10,493 nt of DNA from Bdellovibrionales bacterium (GCA_027451425.1 DAIDJH010000034.1:1-10493), one strand, 5' to 3'; positions 1-7,420 are shown, counted from the stretch's first letter. Made by a program: numbers and translations. The notes: generated by a model not told the origin, from the sequence alone.

Positions 1-1
1 T

Positions 2-424
2 CCGTGGTCTGACGTCAACGCTCTTTTTGACTTGCGCACGGATCAGTTTGAAACCAATACAACGATGGACTACTTCCCCTACGCGCATATTTCGAACTGG
101 GCGAGCCGCCTACGCTATACAACTCCACTCAAAAACTTTTTTGAGATTATTTACAACGACGGGTACATCATCGGCGAAAATCTTGATACCGCTGCTGATC
201 GTACACAAACTATCGGCGCGGGCGTGGGATTTACCGAGCACTATCTCAGTCTCATTAGTCATCTCGACTATCAAATCATCAACTCAAGATTTTTTGTTGA
301 GGGGTTGGATTACACGGCCGACTTCAAATTGCCTGGCAACTGTTTGATACTTGAGCTGACCCACCAATACACCTTGGGTACATACACAACGACAGGTGTC
401 AGCTTCAAATACAATTTTGGTTAG
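2..424 (+). CDS. Outer-membrane beta-barrel protein, C-terminal fragment (possibly LptD-like)
   Basis: The reading frame is open from the left edge, so the N-terminus lies outside the window; about 140 residues are visible. They consist of alternating polar and hydrophobic stretches with many Tyr, Phe and Thr residues, as in transmembrane beta strands, and the protein ends in a strand-like VSFKYNFG, typical of barrel proteins recognised by the BAM machinery. A lone Cys in PGNCLILELTHQY, about 27 residues before the end, recalls the C-terminal Cys-containing strand of LptD, the lipopolysaccharide transport barrel. That identity is only a guess from a fragment; another porin-like barrel is possible. 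Its stop codon overlaps the stop of the convergent minus-strand gene by a few bases. Confidence 0.6.
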   Translation, partial: PWSDVNALFDLRTDQFETNTTMDYFPYAHISNWASRLRYTTPLKNFFEIIYNDGYIIGENLDTAADRTQTIGAGVGFTEHYLSLISHLDYQIINSRFFVEGLDYTADFKLPGNCLILELTHQYTLGTYTTTGVSFKYNFG

Positions 425-828
425 AAACTCCACCGGGCGCCAAGTGCCGGCCGTGCAACACGATCGTACGCGACGTACGGAAAAAGCTCAGCATCGTGAC
501 TACTCGCCTGACCACCATCCGTCTCACCGTTGATGATGTTTTCTTGTTCTTTTTCAGCCTGCCTGGGTAACAGATACGCGGTGTAATAGCCAAGAGCGAT
601 GCCGAGATAGAGGCCGAGTGAAGCTCCTCGTGCCACGTTTTGCAGATTGTTACCTGGAGAGCTCGAAAAAGCCAAAGTGGCCGCCCCCACCAACGTGCCG
701 GCCATCACTCCGTACGTACAACTCATTATAAATTCGCGCTCGGGAGTCGTGGCAGCTTGTGCTTCAGTCGGCGCAAAGAATAACTGCACAACCATTAAAG
801 AAATTGTAGCGAAGAATAGAACGCGCAT
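421..828 (-). CDS. Small secreted/membrane glycine-rich hypothetical protein
   Basis: A 135-residue protein with a clear signal peptide: MR, then a hydrophobic stretch (residues 3-18), then a likely signal peptidase I site after AQA near residue 25. The mature part has two hydrophobic, small-residue-rich segments, at about residues 37-56 (TYGVMAGTLVGAATLAF) and 67-88 (ARGASLGLYLGIALGYYTAYLL). Their glycine spacing suggests helix-packing or membrane-inserting segments. An acidic, Gln/Glu-rich linker follows and the end is RWSF. No enzymatic motif is visible and I do not recognise a named family; similar small proteins appear to occur in Bdellovibrio-type genomes (memory, not checked). It lies 21 bases behind yraN on the same strand and is probably the last gene of the operon. 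The start is ATG with a weak upstream GGAAGA. Confidence 0.7.
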   Translation of the reverse strand: MRVLFFATISLMVVQLFFAPTEAQAATTPEREFIMSCTYGVMAGTLVGAATLAFSSSPGNNLQNVARGASLGLYLGIALGYYTAYLLPRQAEKEQENIINGETDGGQASSHDAELFPYVAYDRVARPALGARWSF

Positions 829-849
829 ATCGCTTTAAGTCTTCCACAT

Positions 850-1212
850 TCACAAAAGAAAGTCTTCAAAGACAATAACTTCGCCTCGATGATTCACTGC
901 AGCGAGATGGAGCCGCACGGATTTATTTACACTTTCTTGCCAACGAACAAGAAGCCGCTTGAGCCGTAGCATCTGCGGCCGTTTAACCGGAGCTGCAAAA
1001 ATCAGCTCATCGTGGTCGACCAACTTCACCTCAACCAATAAAATTTCATTTTCGGCCGACAGTAAAACCAAATCTACTTCTGAAAAAATCGTCGGCAAAT
1101 TCCGACAGATCAGTTGCGCCCCGTGTTTTTCAAAATATTGGAGTGCGACCGTTTCAGCGTTGGAGCCCTTGATCCTCGTACTGTATTTTGACGTACTCGC
1201 GCACTCCGCCAA
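850..1212 (-). CDS. YraN/UPF0102-family nuclease-fold protein
   Basis: From a TTG start at 1212 this gives 120 residues, close to the usual YraN length. It shows the restriction-endonuclease-like core: Glu20 in a KGSNAETVALQYF N-terminal helix, then SEVDLVLL with Glu45 and Asp47, then LLVEVK with Glu61 and Lys63, matching the family's GEIDLI...VEVK pattern. The family is widely conserved, but its cellular role is poorly established. The frame continues upstream to an ATG at 1320, but that part lies inside rnhB and has no YraN resemblance. The TTG start itself overlaps rnhB by 59 bases. No strong Shine-Dalgarno sequence is seen, so translation probably depends on ribosomes arriving from rnhB. 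The family call is firm; the start is uncertain. Confidence 0.8.
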   Translation of the reverse strand: MAECASTSKYSTRIKGSNAETVALQYFEKHGAQLICRNLPTIFSEVDLVLLSAENEILLVEVKLVDHDELIFAAPVKRPQMLRLKRLLVRWQESVNKSVRLHLAAVNHRGEVIVFEDFLL

Positions 1213-1768
1213 ACGTTTTTCGGTGCACTTCAGACGGACCAAGCCTTTGAATGGCGGCTCGGTGCTCACTTGTTCCGTACCCTTTATGTTGTCTAAATCC
1301 GTACCCTTGATACAAATCATCGAGTCTTCTCATCTCGCGATCGCGTGCAACTTTTGCGACAATCGACGCTGCGGATATGCACTTTACGCTGTCGTCCCCG
1401 CCAACAATCGCCGTCTGCGGATAATTAAAATTTTTTATTGGCTGATTCCCATCCACAAATACATGGCAATTGCGAAGTTCATCTGCCGTCAGTGCCAAAG
1501 TCTCGAACGCCCGCCGCATGGCTAATAAGGATGCATTCAAGATATTGAGCCGCTCAATCTCTTCAACAGTAGCAATGCCGATGCCAATACGATGATGCGC
1601 TTCGAGCCACAAAAAAAGCTCTTCTCGCCGTGCCTCGGATAATTGTTTCGAATCTCGGATTTTATCGGAATATTTTCTATCTAGTTTATCGGGATTGAAT
1701 ACAGCCGCACCGGCATAGACCGGCCCGGCAAGGCAACCACGCCCTGCCTCGTCAATCCCGACTTGCAA
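1154..1768 (-). CDS. rnhB: Ribonuclease HII
   Basis: A 204-residue RNase HII, which cuts the RNA strand of RNA-DNA hybrids and removes single ribonucleotides from DNA using two metal ions. The N-terminus carries GIDEAGRG with catalytic Asp6 and Glu7, followed by the DSK motif near residue 39, VDGN with Asp106, and the SAASIVAKVARDRE signature at about residues 132-145. The C-terminal HKGYGTSEHRAAIQRLGPSEVHR segment is also typical. The start is a TTG immediately before the first motif; no ATG is available and no strong ribosome binding site is visible. It begins 17 bases after the rplS stop, which suggests coupling to L19. This rplS-rnhB-yraN order is common in proteobacteria. Confidence 0.95.
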   Translation of the reverse strand: MQVGIDEAGRGCLAGPVYAGAAVFNPDKLDRKYSDKIRDSKQLSEARREELFLWLEAHHRIGIGIATVEEIERLNILNASLLAMRRAFETLALTADELRNCHVFVDGNQPIKNFNYPQTAIVGGDDSVKCISAASIVAKVARDREMRRLDDLYQGYGFRQHKGYGTSEHRAAIQRLGPSEVHRKTFGGVREYVKIQYEDQGLQR

Positions 1769-1785
1769 ACAGTTTTGCGGAGAAT

Positions 1786-2253
1786 CTATGACTTTTTCTC
1801 AGTCGCTTTTGCTTCTGACGGGGCAGCAGAAGTCGCGGCATCAGACGCAGCCGAAATCGTTTCAACCGAGGCCGCATCACCTTCAAAAATAACAAGGTCT
1901 GATTCTAAACGAGCCGCTCGACCGGCCAAATTTCGCAAAAAGTACAACCGGCTACGACGAACGTGACCACGGTTGAGCACCTCAACTCTTTCAATCTTGG
2001 GGCTACTATACGGAAACGTTCTTTCAACGCCGACGCCACTCGATATCTTGCGCACGGTAAAAGTTTTGCCCAGCCCGGAACCCTGAATTTTAATCACAAC
2101 ACCCTTGTAAACCTGAACGCGCTCTTTTTCGCCCTCTCTGATGGAGACGTGCACGTTGACGGTGTCACCGCTTGAAAAGTCATCAAATTTTTTGAGCCAT
2201 TTTTTTTCGGCCGCACGCTTCAGCGTCACGCGCTCGATCAAATTCGTGCTCAT
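1786..2253 (-). CDS. rplS: 50S ribosomal protein L19 with C-terminal extension
   Basis: A ribosomal L19 protein of the large subunit, located at the interface with the 30S subunit. The family core spans about residues 1-116, including [24 protein letters not shown], the [13 protein letters not shown] segment and [18 protein letters not shown]19 is normally about 115 residues; here 155 are encoded. The extra roughly 38 residues are rich in Ala, Ser, Glu and Asp and look disordered, ending in TEKKS. A strong Shine-Dalgarno AAAGGAG lies about six bases before the ATG, in contrast to the weak sites of rnhB and yraN downstream, which suits high expression of this ribosomal gene. Confidence 0.97.
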   Translation of the reverse strand: MSTNLIERVTLKRAAEKKWLKKFDDFSSGDTVNVHVSIREGEKERVQVYKGVVIKIQGSGLGKTFTVRKISSGVGVERTFPYSSPKIERVEVLNRGHVRRSRLYFLRNLAGRAARLESDLVIFEGDAASVETISAASDAATSAAPSEAKATEKKS

Positions 2254-2306
2254 AAAGTCTCCTTTTTACTACCGTATTCCAACCAAAACTTGAGCCGCAA
2301 AAACTA

Positions 2307-2876
2307 TCATTGCCCAAGTAAGCGGTCAAGCGCGATGGCGACAGCCGAGCGAACCGAAAGGTGACGGTAATCATCGGCCGATGAGCCGCGGATCGGCTCC
2401 AAAATAAAGTCACATTGCCGGAGAACGTCGTCAGTGAGCCCCCACCCGGTGCCAAACAATAAAAAAGTCGGCCGGCTCGGTTCCGCCCACATGCGCTTGC
2501 GGAGATCCTGAAATCGAATTTGTTCAAATTCGGCGCGAGATTTTGCGCTCGTCGCGACAATCAATGGTTTAACGGTAAAGTCGAGCAATGCCTCGTCCAC
2601 TGTTTCAGCCGTTTTCACCATTTCGATGGCCGTTTTGCGCATTGGATTATGTTCGGAGCCCTCGCCCACACGCCAGTGATCCAACACCCGATGCACGAAC
2701 ATCAGCTGCTCTTTCACGCGATTTATAATGTAATACCGCTCAACCCCAAAACTCCGCGAACTTCGGGCAATGTCATGAATATCAAAATTGGTGACGTTCG
2801 TACAAACCACTTCGCCGTGCTGATTCCAACATGGCCAATGGACCAAACCCAAACTCACTCGCGGCGCCACGATCAT
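2307..2876 (-). CDS. SAM-dependent SPOUT-type RNA methyltransferase (Methyltrn_RNA_4-like)
   Basis: A 189-residue protein resembling the small SAM-dependent RNA methyltransferase family often encoded beside or fused to trmD in deltaproteobacteria and Aquificales (Pfam Methyltrn_RNA_4, from memory). Visible features are an N-terminal strand and helix SLGLVHWPCWNQHGEVV, the VTNFDIHDIARSSRSFGV segment (residues 28-45), and a C-terminal knot-like region with FLLFGTGWGLTDD (138-150) and ILEPIRG...YRHLSVRSAVAI (158-181). The last two fit the trefoil-knot SAM site of SPOUT enzymes. The RNA target is unknown to me. Its ATG overlaps the trmD stop in an ATGA, so it is probably translationally coupled to TrmD, and it precedes rplS by 53 bases. 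Confidence 0.85.
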   Translation of the reverse strand: MIVAPRVSLGLVHWPCWNQHGEVVCTNVTNFDIHDIARSSRSFGVERYYIINRVKEQLMFVHRVLDHWRVGEGSEHNPMRKTAIEMVKTAETVDEALLDFTVKPLIVATSAKSRAEFEQIRFQDLRKRMWAEPSRPTFLLFGTGWGLTDDVLRQCDFILEPIRGSSADDYRHLSVRSAVAIALDRLLGQ

Positions 2877-3673
2877 GCATCACCGTATATTTCATCAAGA
2901 ATTTGCGGCGACAACCCACAAACGCGCAGCTCGTCACGCGAAACGGAACGCAACAATTCCCGCGATAGTTGCCACTGCCGATCATGATTGTTTGTACGAA
3001 GATCGGGTCTAAGTTCACGACTCATCGCCATGCTTAAAGCTTCACGAAATTGATCGATCCGCCGGTGATCACCCGATCGAAGTATGGATGGTACCTCTTG
3101 TCCTAAAATGTTAGGCGGGCGCGTAAATTGTGGAGCTTCTAACAGCCCATCAGCAAAACTATCCGTCACCTGCGATTGTTCATTGCCCAATACGCCTGGT
3201 AAAAATCTCGCAATGGAGTCGATCACGGCCAACGCTGCGATTTCGCCTCCACTCAGTACATAGTCTCCAACCGAGACCATCCGATCCACTTTTGCATTGA
3301 TGAATCTCTGATCAATTCCACCGTAGCGCCCGCAAATAAGCGTGAGCGGTGAACTTTGAAGATTTCCGGCGAAATCACGGGCAAGCTTATCATTCCATCG
3401 TTCACCGTGAGGCGATAAATACACGCGCGTCCCGGCCCGAGCCCCAATCGAATCGATAGCTTTGACGAGAGGCTCGGTCATTAAAATCATCCCATCGCCG
3501 CCACCATAAGGGCGATCATCGACCGTTCGATGCACATCCTCTGCAAAATCGCGCGGGTTAATCAAATCAACGCTAAAAATATTATGTTTAATTGCTTTTC
3601 CGACTACGCCCCACTTAAGAAAGCCTGAGATCGCGTCCGGCATCAACGTCACAACATGAATTTTCTGTGTCAT
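2873..3673 (-). CDS. trmD: tRNA (guanine-N1-)-methyltransferase TrmD (m1G37)
   Basis: A 266-residue TrmD, which uses SAM to methylate N1 of G37 next to the anticodon and so prevents +1 frameshifting. Visible motifs are DDRPYGGGDGMIL (52-64), LSPHGERWNDKLA (86-98), the knot segment ICGRYGGIDQR (113-123), SVGDYVLSGGE (134-144), ARFLPGVLG (155-163) with Arg156, and DSFADGLLEAPQFTRP (171-186) with Asp171. These last two correspond to catalytic Arg154 and Asp169 of the Haemophilus/E. coli enzymes. The knot normally reads GRYEG; here the Glu is Gly118. The C-terminal part, from about residue 195, is a helical tRNA-binding domain. The ATG overlaps the rimM stop (ATGA), and its own stop overlaps the next methyltransferase. 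Confidence 0.97.
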   Translation of the reverse strand: MTQKIHVVTLMPDAISGFLKWGVVGKAIKHNIFSVDLINPRDFAEDVHRTVDDRPYGGGDGMILMTEPLVKAIDSIGARAGTRVYLSPHGERWNDKLARDFAGNLQSSPLTLICGRYGGIDQRFINAKVDRMVSVGDYVLSGGEIAALAVIDSIARFLPGVLGNEQSQVTDSFADGLLEAPQFTRPPNILGQEVPSILRSGDHRRIDQFREALSMAMSRELRPDLRTNNHDRQWQLSRELLRSVSRDELRVCGLSPQILDEIYGDA

Positions 3674-4188
3674 TCAACCAGCCCCTGGGGCAAGCTCATG
3701 CGGATCGTTTTATTTGCAAAGTCCATTTGTTCAACAAATGGTTTAACAAATGGCACTAACACTTCGCGCTCGCCTCTTTTAATTACAAAGATGTCTTGCG
3801 CTCCATTGCTCGCGAATGAATCTATCCGACCGATTGAACCTATCTGCGTATCGATCACTTCAAAACCCACGAGCTCATGCAAAAAGGGCGTCTCACCGGG
3901 ACGAGAAATCAGCCAGTCTTGCGGGACCAACAATTGATATCCCACCAAGGCCTCTGCCTCATCACGATCAGTGACCCCCTCAAGTGTGACGATGAGTCCG
4001 TCTTTGTGTGGGGACGCCCGGCTAACGGAAAACTGTAACGAATCCCCCGCTAGCTTTGGATGCGTAAATTGAGCATTGTCAAAATGCTCAAGCCAATCCG
4101 ACCGACCGGCAAAAAGACGAATAAAAACTTCGCCCTTTAACCCATGAGCCTGACGTATATAACCGACTGCAATTGTTTTCGGATCCAC
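3670..4188 (-). CDS. rimM: Ribosome maturation factor RimM
   Basis: RimM binds ribosomal protein S19 and helps maturation of the 30S head. The N-terminal domain begins TIAVGYIRQAHGLKGEVFIR, the typical family opening, and runs through EGVTDRDEAEALVGYQLLVP. The C-terminal PRC-barrel starts near LHELVGFEVIDTQIGSIGRIDSF and ends with REVLVPFVKPFVEQMDFANKTIRM. I place the start at GTG 4188, which gives 172 residues and a normal RimM N-terminus (MDPKTIAVG). A TTG at 4224 would add 12 residues that look unlike the family. Neither start has a clear Shine-Dalgarno sequence. The stop overlaps the trmD ATG, indicating translational coupling. Confidence 0.92.
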   Translation of the reverse strand: MDPKTIAVGYIRQAHGLKGEVFIRLFAGRSDWLEHFDNAQFTHPKLAGDSLQFSVSRASPHKDGLIVTLEGVTDRDEAEALVGYQLLVPQDWLISRPGETPFLHELVGFEVIDTQIGSIGRIDSFASNGAQDIFVIKRGEREVLVPFVKPFVEQMDFANKTIRMSLPQGLVE

Positions 4189-4251
4189 AAGGCGTAATAT
4201 GCCCGAGATCGAGACGCGCCGCAACTATACCGTTAAACTATGCCGAATTAA

Positions 4252-4497
4252 TTATTCGACAATTTCCAATACGCTTCGCTTCTGCAATTTGGTGCTGGCG
4301 GCATTTAGGATAGTGCGCATAGAACGAGCGGTCCGCCCCTGTTTACCGATAACCTTACCCAAATCGTCTTTAGCAACCCGTAATTCAACAACCGTCGTCT
4401 GTTCACCGACGATCTCATTGACTTCGACCTTTTCAGGGTTGTCGACAAGAGATTTTGCCATAAATTCAACGAGATCTCGAAGGTTTGAATGATCCAT
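4252..4497 (-). CDS. khpA: KH-domain RNA-binding protein KhpA
   Basis: A compact 81-residue single-KH-domain RNA-binding protein of the YlqC/KhpA family, which lies between rpsP and rimM in many bacteria. It opens with an N-terminal helix ([21 protein letters not shown]), then a strand ([12 protein letters not shown]), then the KH core [19 protein letters not shown] with the nucleic-acid-binding GxxG loop GKQG at residues 51-54. In Gram-positive bacteria KhpA pairs with KhpB and binds many RNAs; the partner is not in this window. The Shine-Dalgarno AAAGAGGA lies a few bases before the ATG. It starts 51 bases after the rpsP stop. Confidence 0.93.
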   Translation of the reverse strand: MDHSNLRDLVEFMAKSLVDNPEKVEVNEIVGEQTTVVELRVAKDDLGKVIGKQGRTARSMRTILNAASTKLQKRSVLEIVE

Positions 4498-4548
4498 GAT
4501 GTCCTCTTTTTGTTTAGCCTTTTGTTCGTCACAGTTGATTAAAAAAAA

Positions 4549-4797
4549 CTACTTTGTTTTTTCAGCCTTGCGGATCAAACTTCTGACTCTCTCTGTTGGT
4601 TGCGCCCCTCGCTTCATCCAGTAATTGATCTTATCGAGATCCAACAATAACTCTTTATCTTGACCTTGAGGGTTTGGGTTGAACTGTCCCACTACTTCCA
4701 AGAAACGCCCTTTTGCCGCATATTTTTGGTCCGCAACCGTAACTCGGTAACGGGGGATGTGCTTCGTTCCAAATCGTGCTAATCGAATAACAACCAT
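4549..4797 (-). CDS. rpsP: 30S ribosomal protein S16
   Basis: An 82-residue S16 of the small subunit, which stabilises the 5' domain of 16S rRNA. The N-terminus MVVIRLARFGTKHIPRYRVTVAD is the family signature, followed by GRFLEVVGQFNPNP and the KINYWMKRGAQPTERVRSLI segment near the C-terminus. Length is normal. A strong Shine-Dalgarno AAAGGAG lies about ten bases before the ATG. It starts 157 bases after ffh. That gap has a poor promoter-like pair on the minus strand (TTGTTG at 4934-4929, TAGTAA at 4911-4906), too weak to call as a promoter. Confidence 0.97.
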   Translation of the reverse strand: MVVIRLARFGTKHIPRYRVTVADQKYAAKGRFLEVVGQFNPNPQGQDKELLLDLDKINYWMKRGAQPTERVRSLIRKAEKTK

Positions 4798-4954
4798 TTT
4801 GTAGGTACTCCTTTTATTTTTTTACCCCAGCTATTCATCAAAAGACAATAGCCCACATCGGGGCCGCCCACTGGACGCCCTGCCTTTCAATAGGACATTA
4901 GATTATTACTATGCCCCGCTCCATTCCGCAACAAATTCGATAACCCCTCAAATA

Positions 4955-6298
4955 TTACGAAAAATTCCCAAAAGGTGGCATCCGGCCACGAAACCCGCCC
5001 ATCCCCGTCTTCATCATTTGCGCCATCATCTTTTGCGACTGCTCAAATTGATCGATGAAACGGTTGATATCTTTAACCTCAAGGCCGCTCCCCTTGGCGA
5101 TTCGAAGCCGTCGGGAACCGTTTAAAACTTTATGGTTTGCACGTTCTTCAATAGTCATGGACTGGATGAGAACCTCAATTTTTTTCAACTCTTGGTCGGG
5201 CGGGGTCATATTTTTTAGCTGCTTGGTAATTTGCCCCATCCCCGGGAGCATCGACAAAATGCTCTCCATCCCGCCCATCTTTTTAAGCATTTGGAGCTGT
5301 TTCAAAAAATCCTCAACAGTGAACTTTGCCTTCGCTAATTTTCTCGCCGCTTCTTTGGCACTTTTTTCGTCAATTGCTTCTTGGGCTTTTTCAACAAGCG
5401 TGACCACATCACCCATGCCAAGAAGACGTGAAACCAGGCGATCTGGGTGGAACGGTTCAAACGCACTTACCTTTTCACCAATCCCTAAAAACTGAATCGG
5501 CACGCCGGTCGCCTCGCGAATACTGAGTGCCGCTCCACCGCGCGCATCACCATCAACCTTCGATAGAATGACGCCCGTCAGCCCAACCGCCTTTTGAAAG
5601 CCTTCCGCGACATTCACCGATTGTTGGCCCAATTGGCTATCCGCTACAAGAAGTACATCGTGCGGATGGAGTGCCGCTTTCAAATTCGTAAGTTCCGTCA
5701 TTAAACCTTCATCGACTTGCATGCGACCGGCTGTATCCACGATGAGAACATCGACAAAATTTTCTCGAGCCCAGACCGTAGCCGCCTTTGCCATCTCAAG
5801 AGAATCGCCGCTCGGCACCTCACAGATAGGCAAATTATTTTGTTTCGCCAAAATAGCGAGCTGTTCGCGAGCTGCGGGTCGATAAATATCAACGGACACA
5901 AGCCCTGGCTTTCGCTTCAATTTTTGTCTTACGTAAAGAGCCAATTTCGCACTGGTTGTCGTTTTACCCGCACCATTGAGACCGACAACAAAAACGATAG
6001 AAGGTTGCCCTTTGAGACTGAGACTTGACGTATTTTGACCCAAAATTGCCACAAGCTCGTCATGAACAATTTTGGTGAATTGTTGGCCAGGAGACACGGA
6101 AGTTAAAACGTCTTGCCCGAGCGCTTTTGTCTTCACGCGATCAAGAAATGTTTTAACCACTTTGAAATTCACATCCGCTTCGAGCAGGGCCAGACGAATG
6201 TCGCGGACAGCTTCATCAACATTGGCTTCGGTGATCCGATGTTGCCCGCGAACTTTTTTAACAGTCGAGAGCAATTTGTCTGAAAGCTGATCAAACAT
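4955..6298 (-). CDS. ffh: Signal recognition particle protein Ffh (SRP54)
   Basis: The GTPase subunit of the signal recognition particle. It binds 4.5S RNA and hydrophobic signal sequences on nascent chains and docks with FtsY at the membrane. The 447 residues show the N helical bundle (1-95), P-loop GLNGAGKTTTSAKLA (106-120), SVDIYRPAAREQL (135-147), DTAGRMQVDEGLM (188-200), SKVDGDARGGAALS (246-259) and GIGEK (272-276). The methionine-rich M domain from about 295 includes the RNA-binding SRRLRIAKGSGLEVKDINRF and repeated Met residues in MLKKMGGMESILSMLPGMG and QKMMAQMMKTGMGG. It is full length and leads the block. The upstream AAGGAG is about 15 bases from the ATG, rather far. Confidence 0.98.
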   Translation of the reverse strand: MFDQLSDKLLSTVKKVRGQHRITEANVDEAVRDIRLALLEADVNFKVVKTFLDRVKTKALGQDVLTSVSPGQQFTKIVHDELVAILGQNTSSLSLKGQPSIVFVVGLNGAGKTTTSAKLALYVRQKLKRKPGLVSVDIYRPAAREQLAILAKQNNLPICEVPSGDSLEMAKAATVWARENFVDVLIVDTAGRMQVDEGLMTELTNLKAALHPHDVLLVADSQLGQQSVNVAEGFQKAVGLTGVILSKVDGDARGGAALSIREATGVPIQFLGIGEKVSAFEPFHPDRLVSRLLGMGDVVTLVEKAQEAIDEKSAKEAARKLAKAKFTVEDFLKQLQMLKKMGGMESILSMLPGMGQITKQLKNMTPPDQELKKIEVLIQSMTIEERANHKVLNGSRRLRIAKGSGLEVKDINRFIDQFEQSQKMMAQMMKTGMGGFRGRMPPFGNFS

Positions 6299-6379
6299 TT
6301 TGTTTAGCCTACACTCCTTAGGTCGTGATTTGTCGCGATGACTCCCCCCAATACTCCAACATGTTCAATCATTCAAGCG

Positions 6380-6385
6380 ATCATA
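6380..6385 (-). promoter_or_regulatory. Candidate -10 box for ffh
   Basis: In the 103-base divergent gap between ffh and the HD-GYP gene, the minus strand carries TATGAT, one base from the sigma-70 -10 consensus. It would give a leader of about 75 bases before ffh. No good -35 box is found 16-18 bases upstream, so this is weak. No convincing plus-strand promoter for the HD-GYP gene was seen in the same gap. Confidence 0.25.
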
Positions 6386-6401
6386 CCGAAAAGTAACATG
6401 T

Positions 6402-7382
6402 ATGGAAGACAAGCATCCAAAAATGATTCCTATTCCTGTACGCGATTTGATCAATGGCTCAACATGTCCAGTGAATCTTCACGTGCGAATCGGCAACGAT
6501 AAATTCGTACTGATCGAAAAAGCCGGAGCGAAAACATTCAAAGATCGGCTTCTCTCATACGAAAATAAGACCGTCGAATATCTTTGGGTAAAGCGCGAAG
6601 AGTATGGGCGGCTTATTGACAACAATATCACAATTGCCGGCGTAATGGTGAGCCAACAGAGCCTTTCCGCCGCACAAAAAGTGCAAATTTTATCGCAAGC
6701 CGCAGCCTGCGTATTTACCGAATTGGAGCATATTGGGCTTGGATTTGATACCTACTCACACGCGCGGCAGATAGTGGAGGTCACAGTCGCTCTCGCCGAA
6801 ACAAATAATAATCTGAATACCCTCTTGAACAGTCTCAATGATTGCTCGGATGAACTGTTACGACACTCCTTAGCCGTTTCGAGCGTAAGTGTGTTAATTG
6901 CCAACGCTTTGAACTGGGAAAATAAGCAGACGGTCGAAAAACTAGCGCTTGGCGCTCTCCTTCATGATATTGGCCTGAAAGCTTTGCCGCCGGAGTTGGT
7001 CAATAAACCTCGTGCGCTGATGTCATTCGAAGAAATTCAACTCTATGAACAGCATCCTTATAAGGGAATGCAAATGCTTTTGAGTTTGGGAATGGTGCCC
7101 GACGATGTGGCCGCCATTGTTTATGAACACCATGAAAATGCAATCGGCCAGGGCTACCCGAGAAAACTGCGCAATATCAAAATGCACCCGCTCGCCAAAG
7201 TCGTGGCGCTCGCTAACGATTTTTGCGAAATGACCGTACGAAGCGCGACCAATCCCCAGGCGCGCTCACCGCGCGAGGCGCTGATTACAATGGAAACAGT
7301 TATGGGGCAACCGCACAACAAAGAAGCTTTTCGGGCACTCCAAATTGTCGTCAACCGCGAATATGCAAAAGCCGCATCGTAA
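6402..7382 (+). CDS. HD-GYP domain protein with altered metal-site residues
   Basis: A 326-residue protein with an N-terminal domain (about 1-85, starting IPVRDLINGSTCPVNLHVRI) that resembles the input domain of other HD-GYP proteins, a helical linker, and a C-terminal HD-GYP domain from about residue 135. HD-GYP domains hydrolyse cyclic di-GMP. Visible motifs are His155, LLHDIG with His188 and Asp189, QHPYKG with His218, HHE with His243 and His244, and GYP at 251-253. Departures from the common pattern are HDIGL instead of HDIGK, AIGQGYP instead of DGxGYP, and ALANDFCEM where AVADxFDAM is usual, placing Asn272 at the usual metal-binding Asp. It could be a degenerate sensor rather than a phosphodiesterase. 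The start is ATG with only a weak upstream purine run. Confidence 0.85.
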   Translation: MEDKHPKMIPIPVRDLINGSTCPVNLHVRIGNDKFVLIEKAGAKTFKDRLLSYENKTVEYLWVKREEYGRLIDNNITIAGVMVSQQSLSAAQKVQILSQAAACVFTELEHIGLGFDTYSHARQIVEVTVALAETNNNLNTLLNSLNDCSDELLRHSLAVSSVSVLIANALNWENKQTVEKLALGALLHDIGLKALPPELVNKPRALMSFEEIQLYEQHPYKGMQMLLSLGMVPDDVAAIVYEHHENAIGQGYPRKLRNIKMHPLAKVVALANDFCEMTVRSATNPQARSPREALITMETVMGQPHNKEAFRALQIVVNREYAKAAS

Positions 7383-7420
7383 TGATGGACGGAACGACCG
7401 CAATCAGCTAATAGGCCAGC

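Noticed and set aside
1213..1320. N-terminal extension of YraN to ATG 1320
   Set aside because: It would overlap rnhB by 167 bases and adds residues unlike the YraN family.
959..1525. Long plus-strand open frame opposite rnhB and yraN
   Set aside because: It is fully antisense to two genes with clear family motifs and encodes no recognisable domain; best explained as a shadow frame.
2520..2987. 155-codon plus-strand open frame opposite trmD and the methyltransferase
   Set aside because: Antisense shadow, low-complexity His/Arg-rich product typical of reversed codons.
4798..4954. Possible terminator or promoter in the ffh-rpsP gap
   Set aside because: Only a 4-bp GCCC/GGGC stem without a T run and a poor -35/-10 pair (TTGTTG, TAGTAA) were found; neither is good enough to call.
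4509..6310. Identical 12-base sequence AGGCTAAACAAA (minus strand) before khpA (4509-4520) and ffh (6299-6310)
   Set aside because: Some 12-base matches are expected by chance in a window this size, and the spacing to the start codons differs (11 bases versus 0), so a shared regulatory element is not supported.
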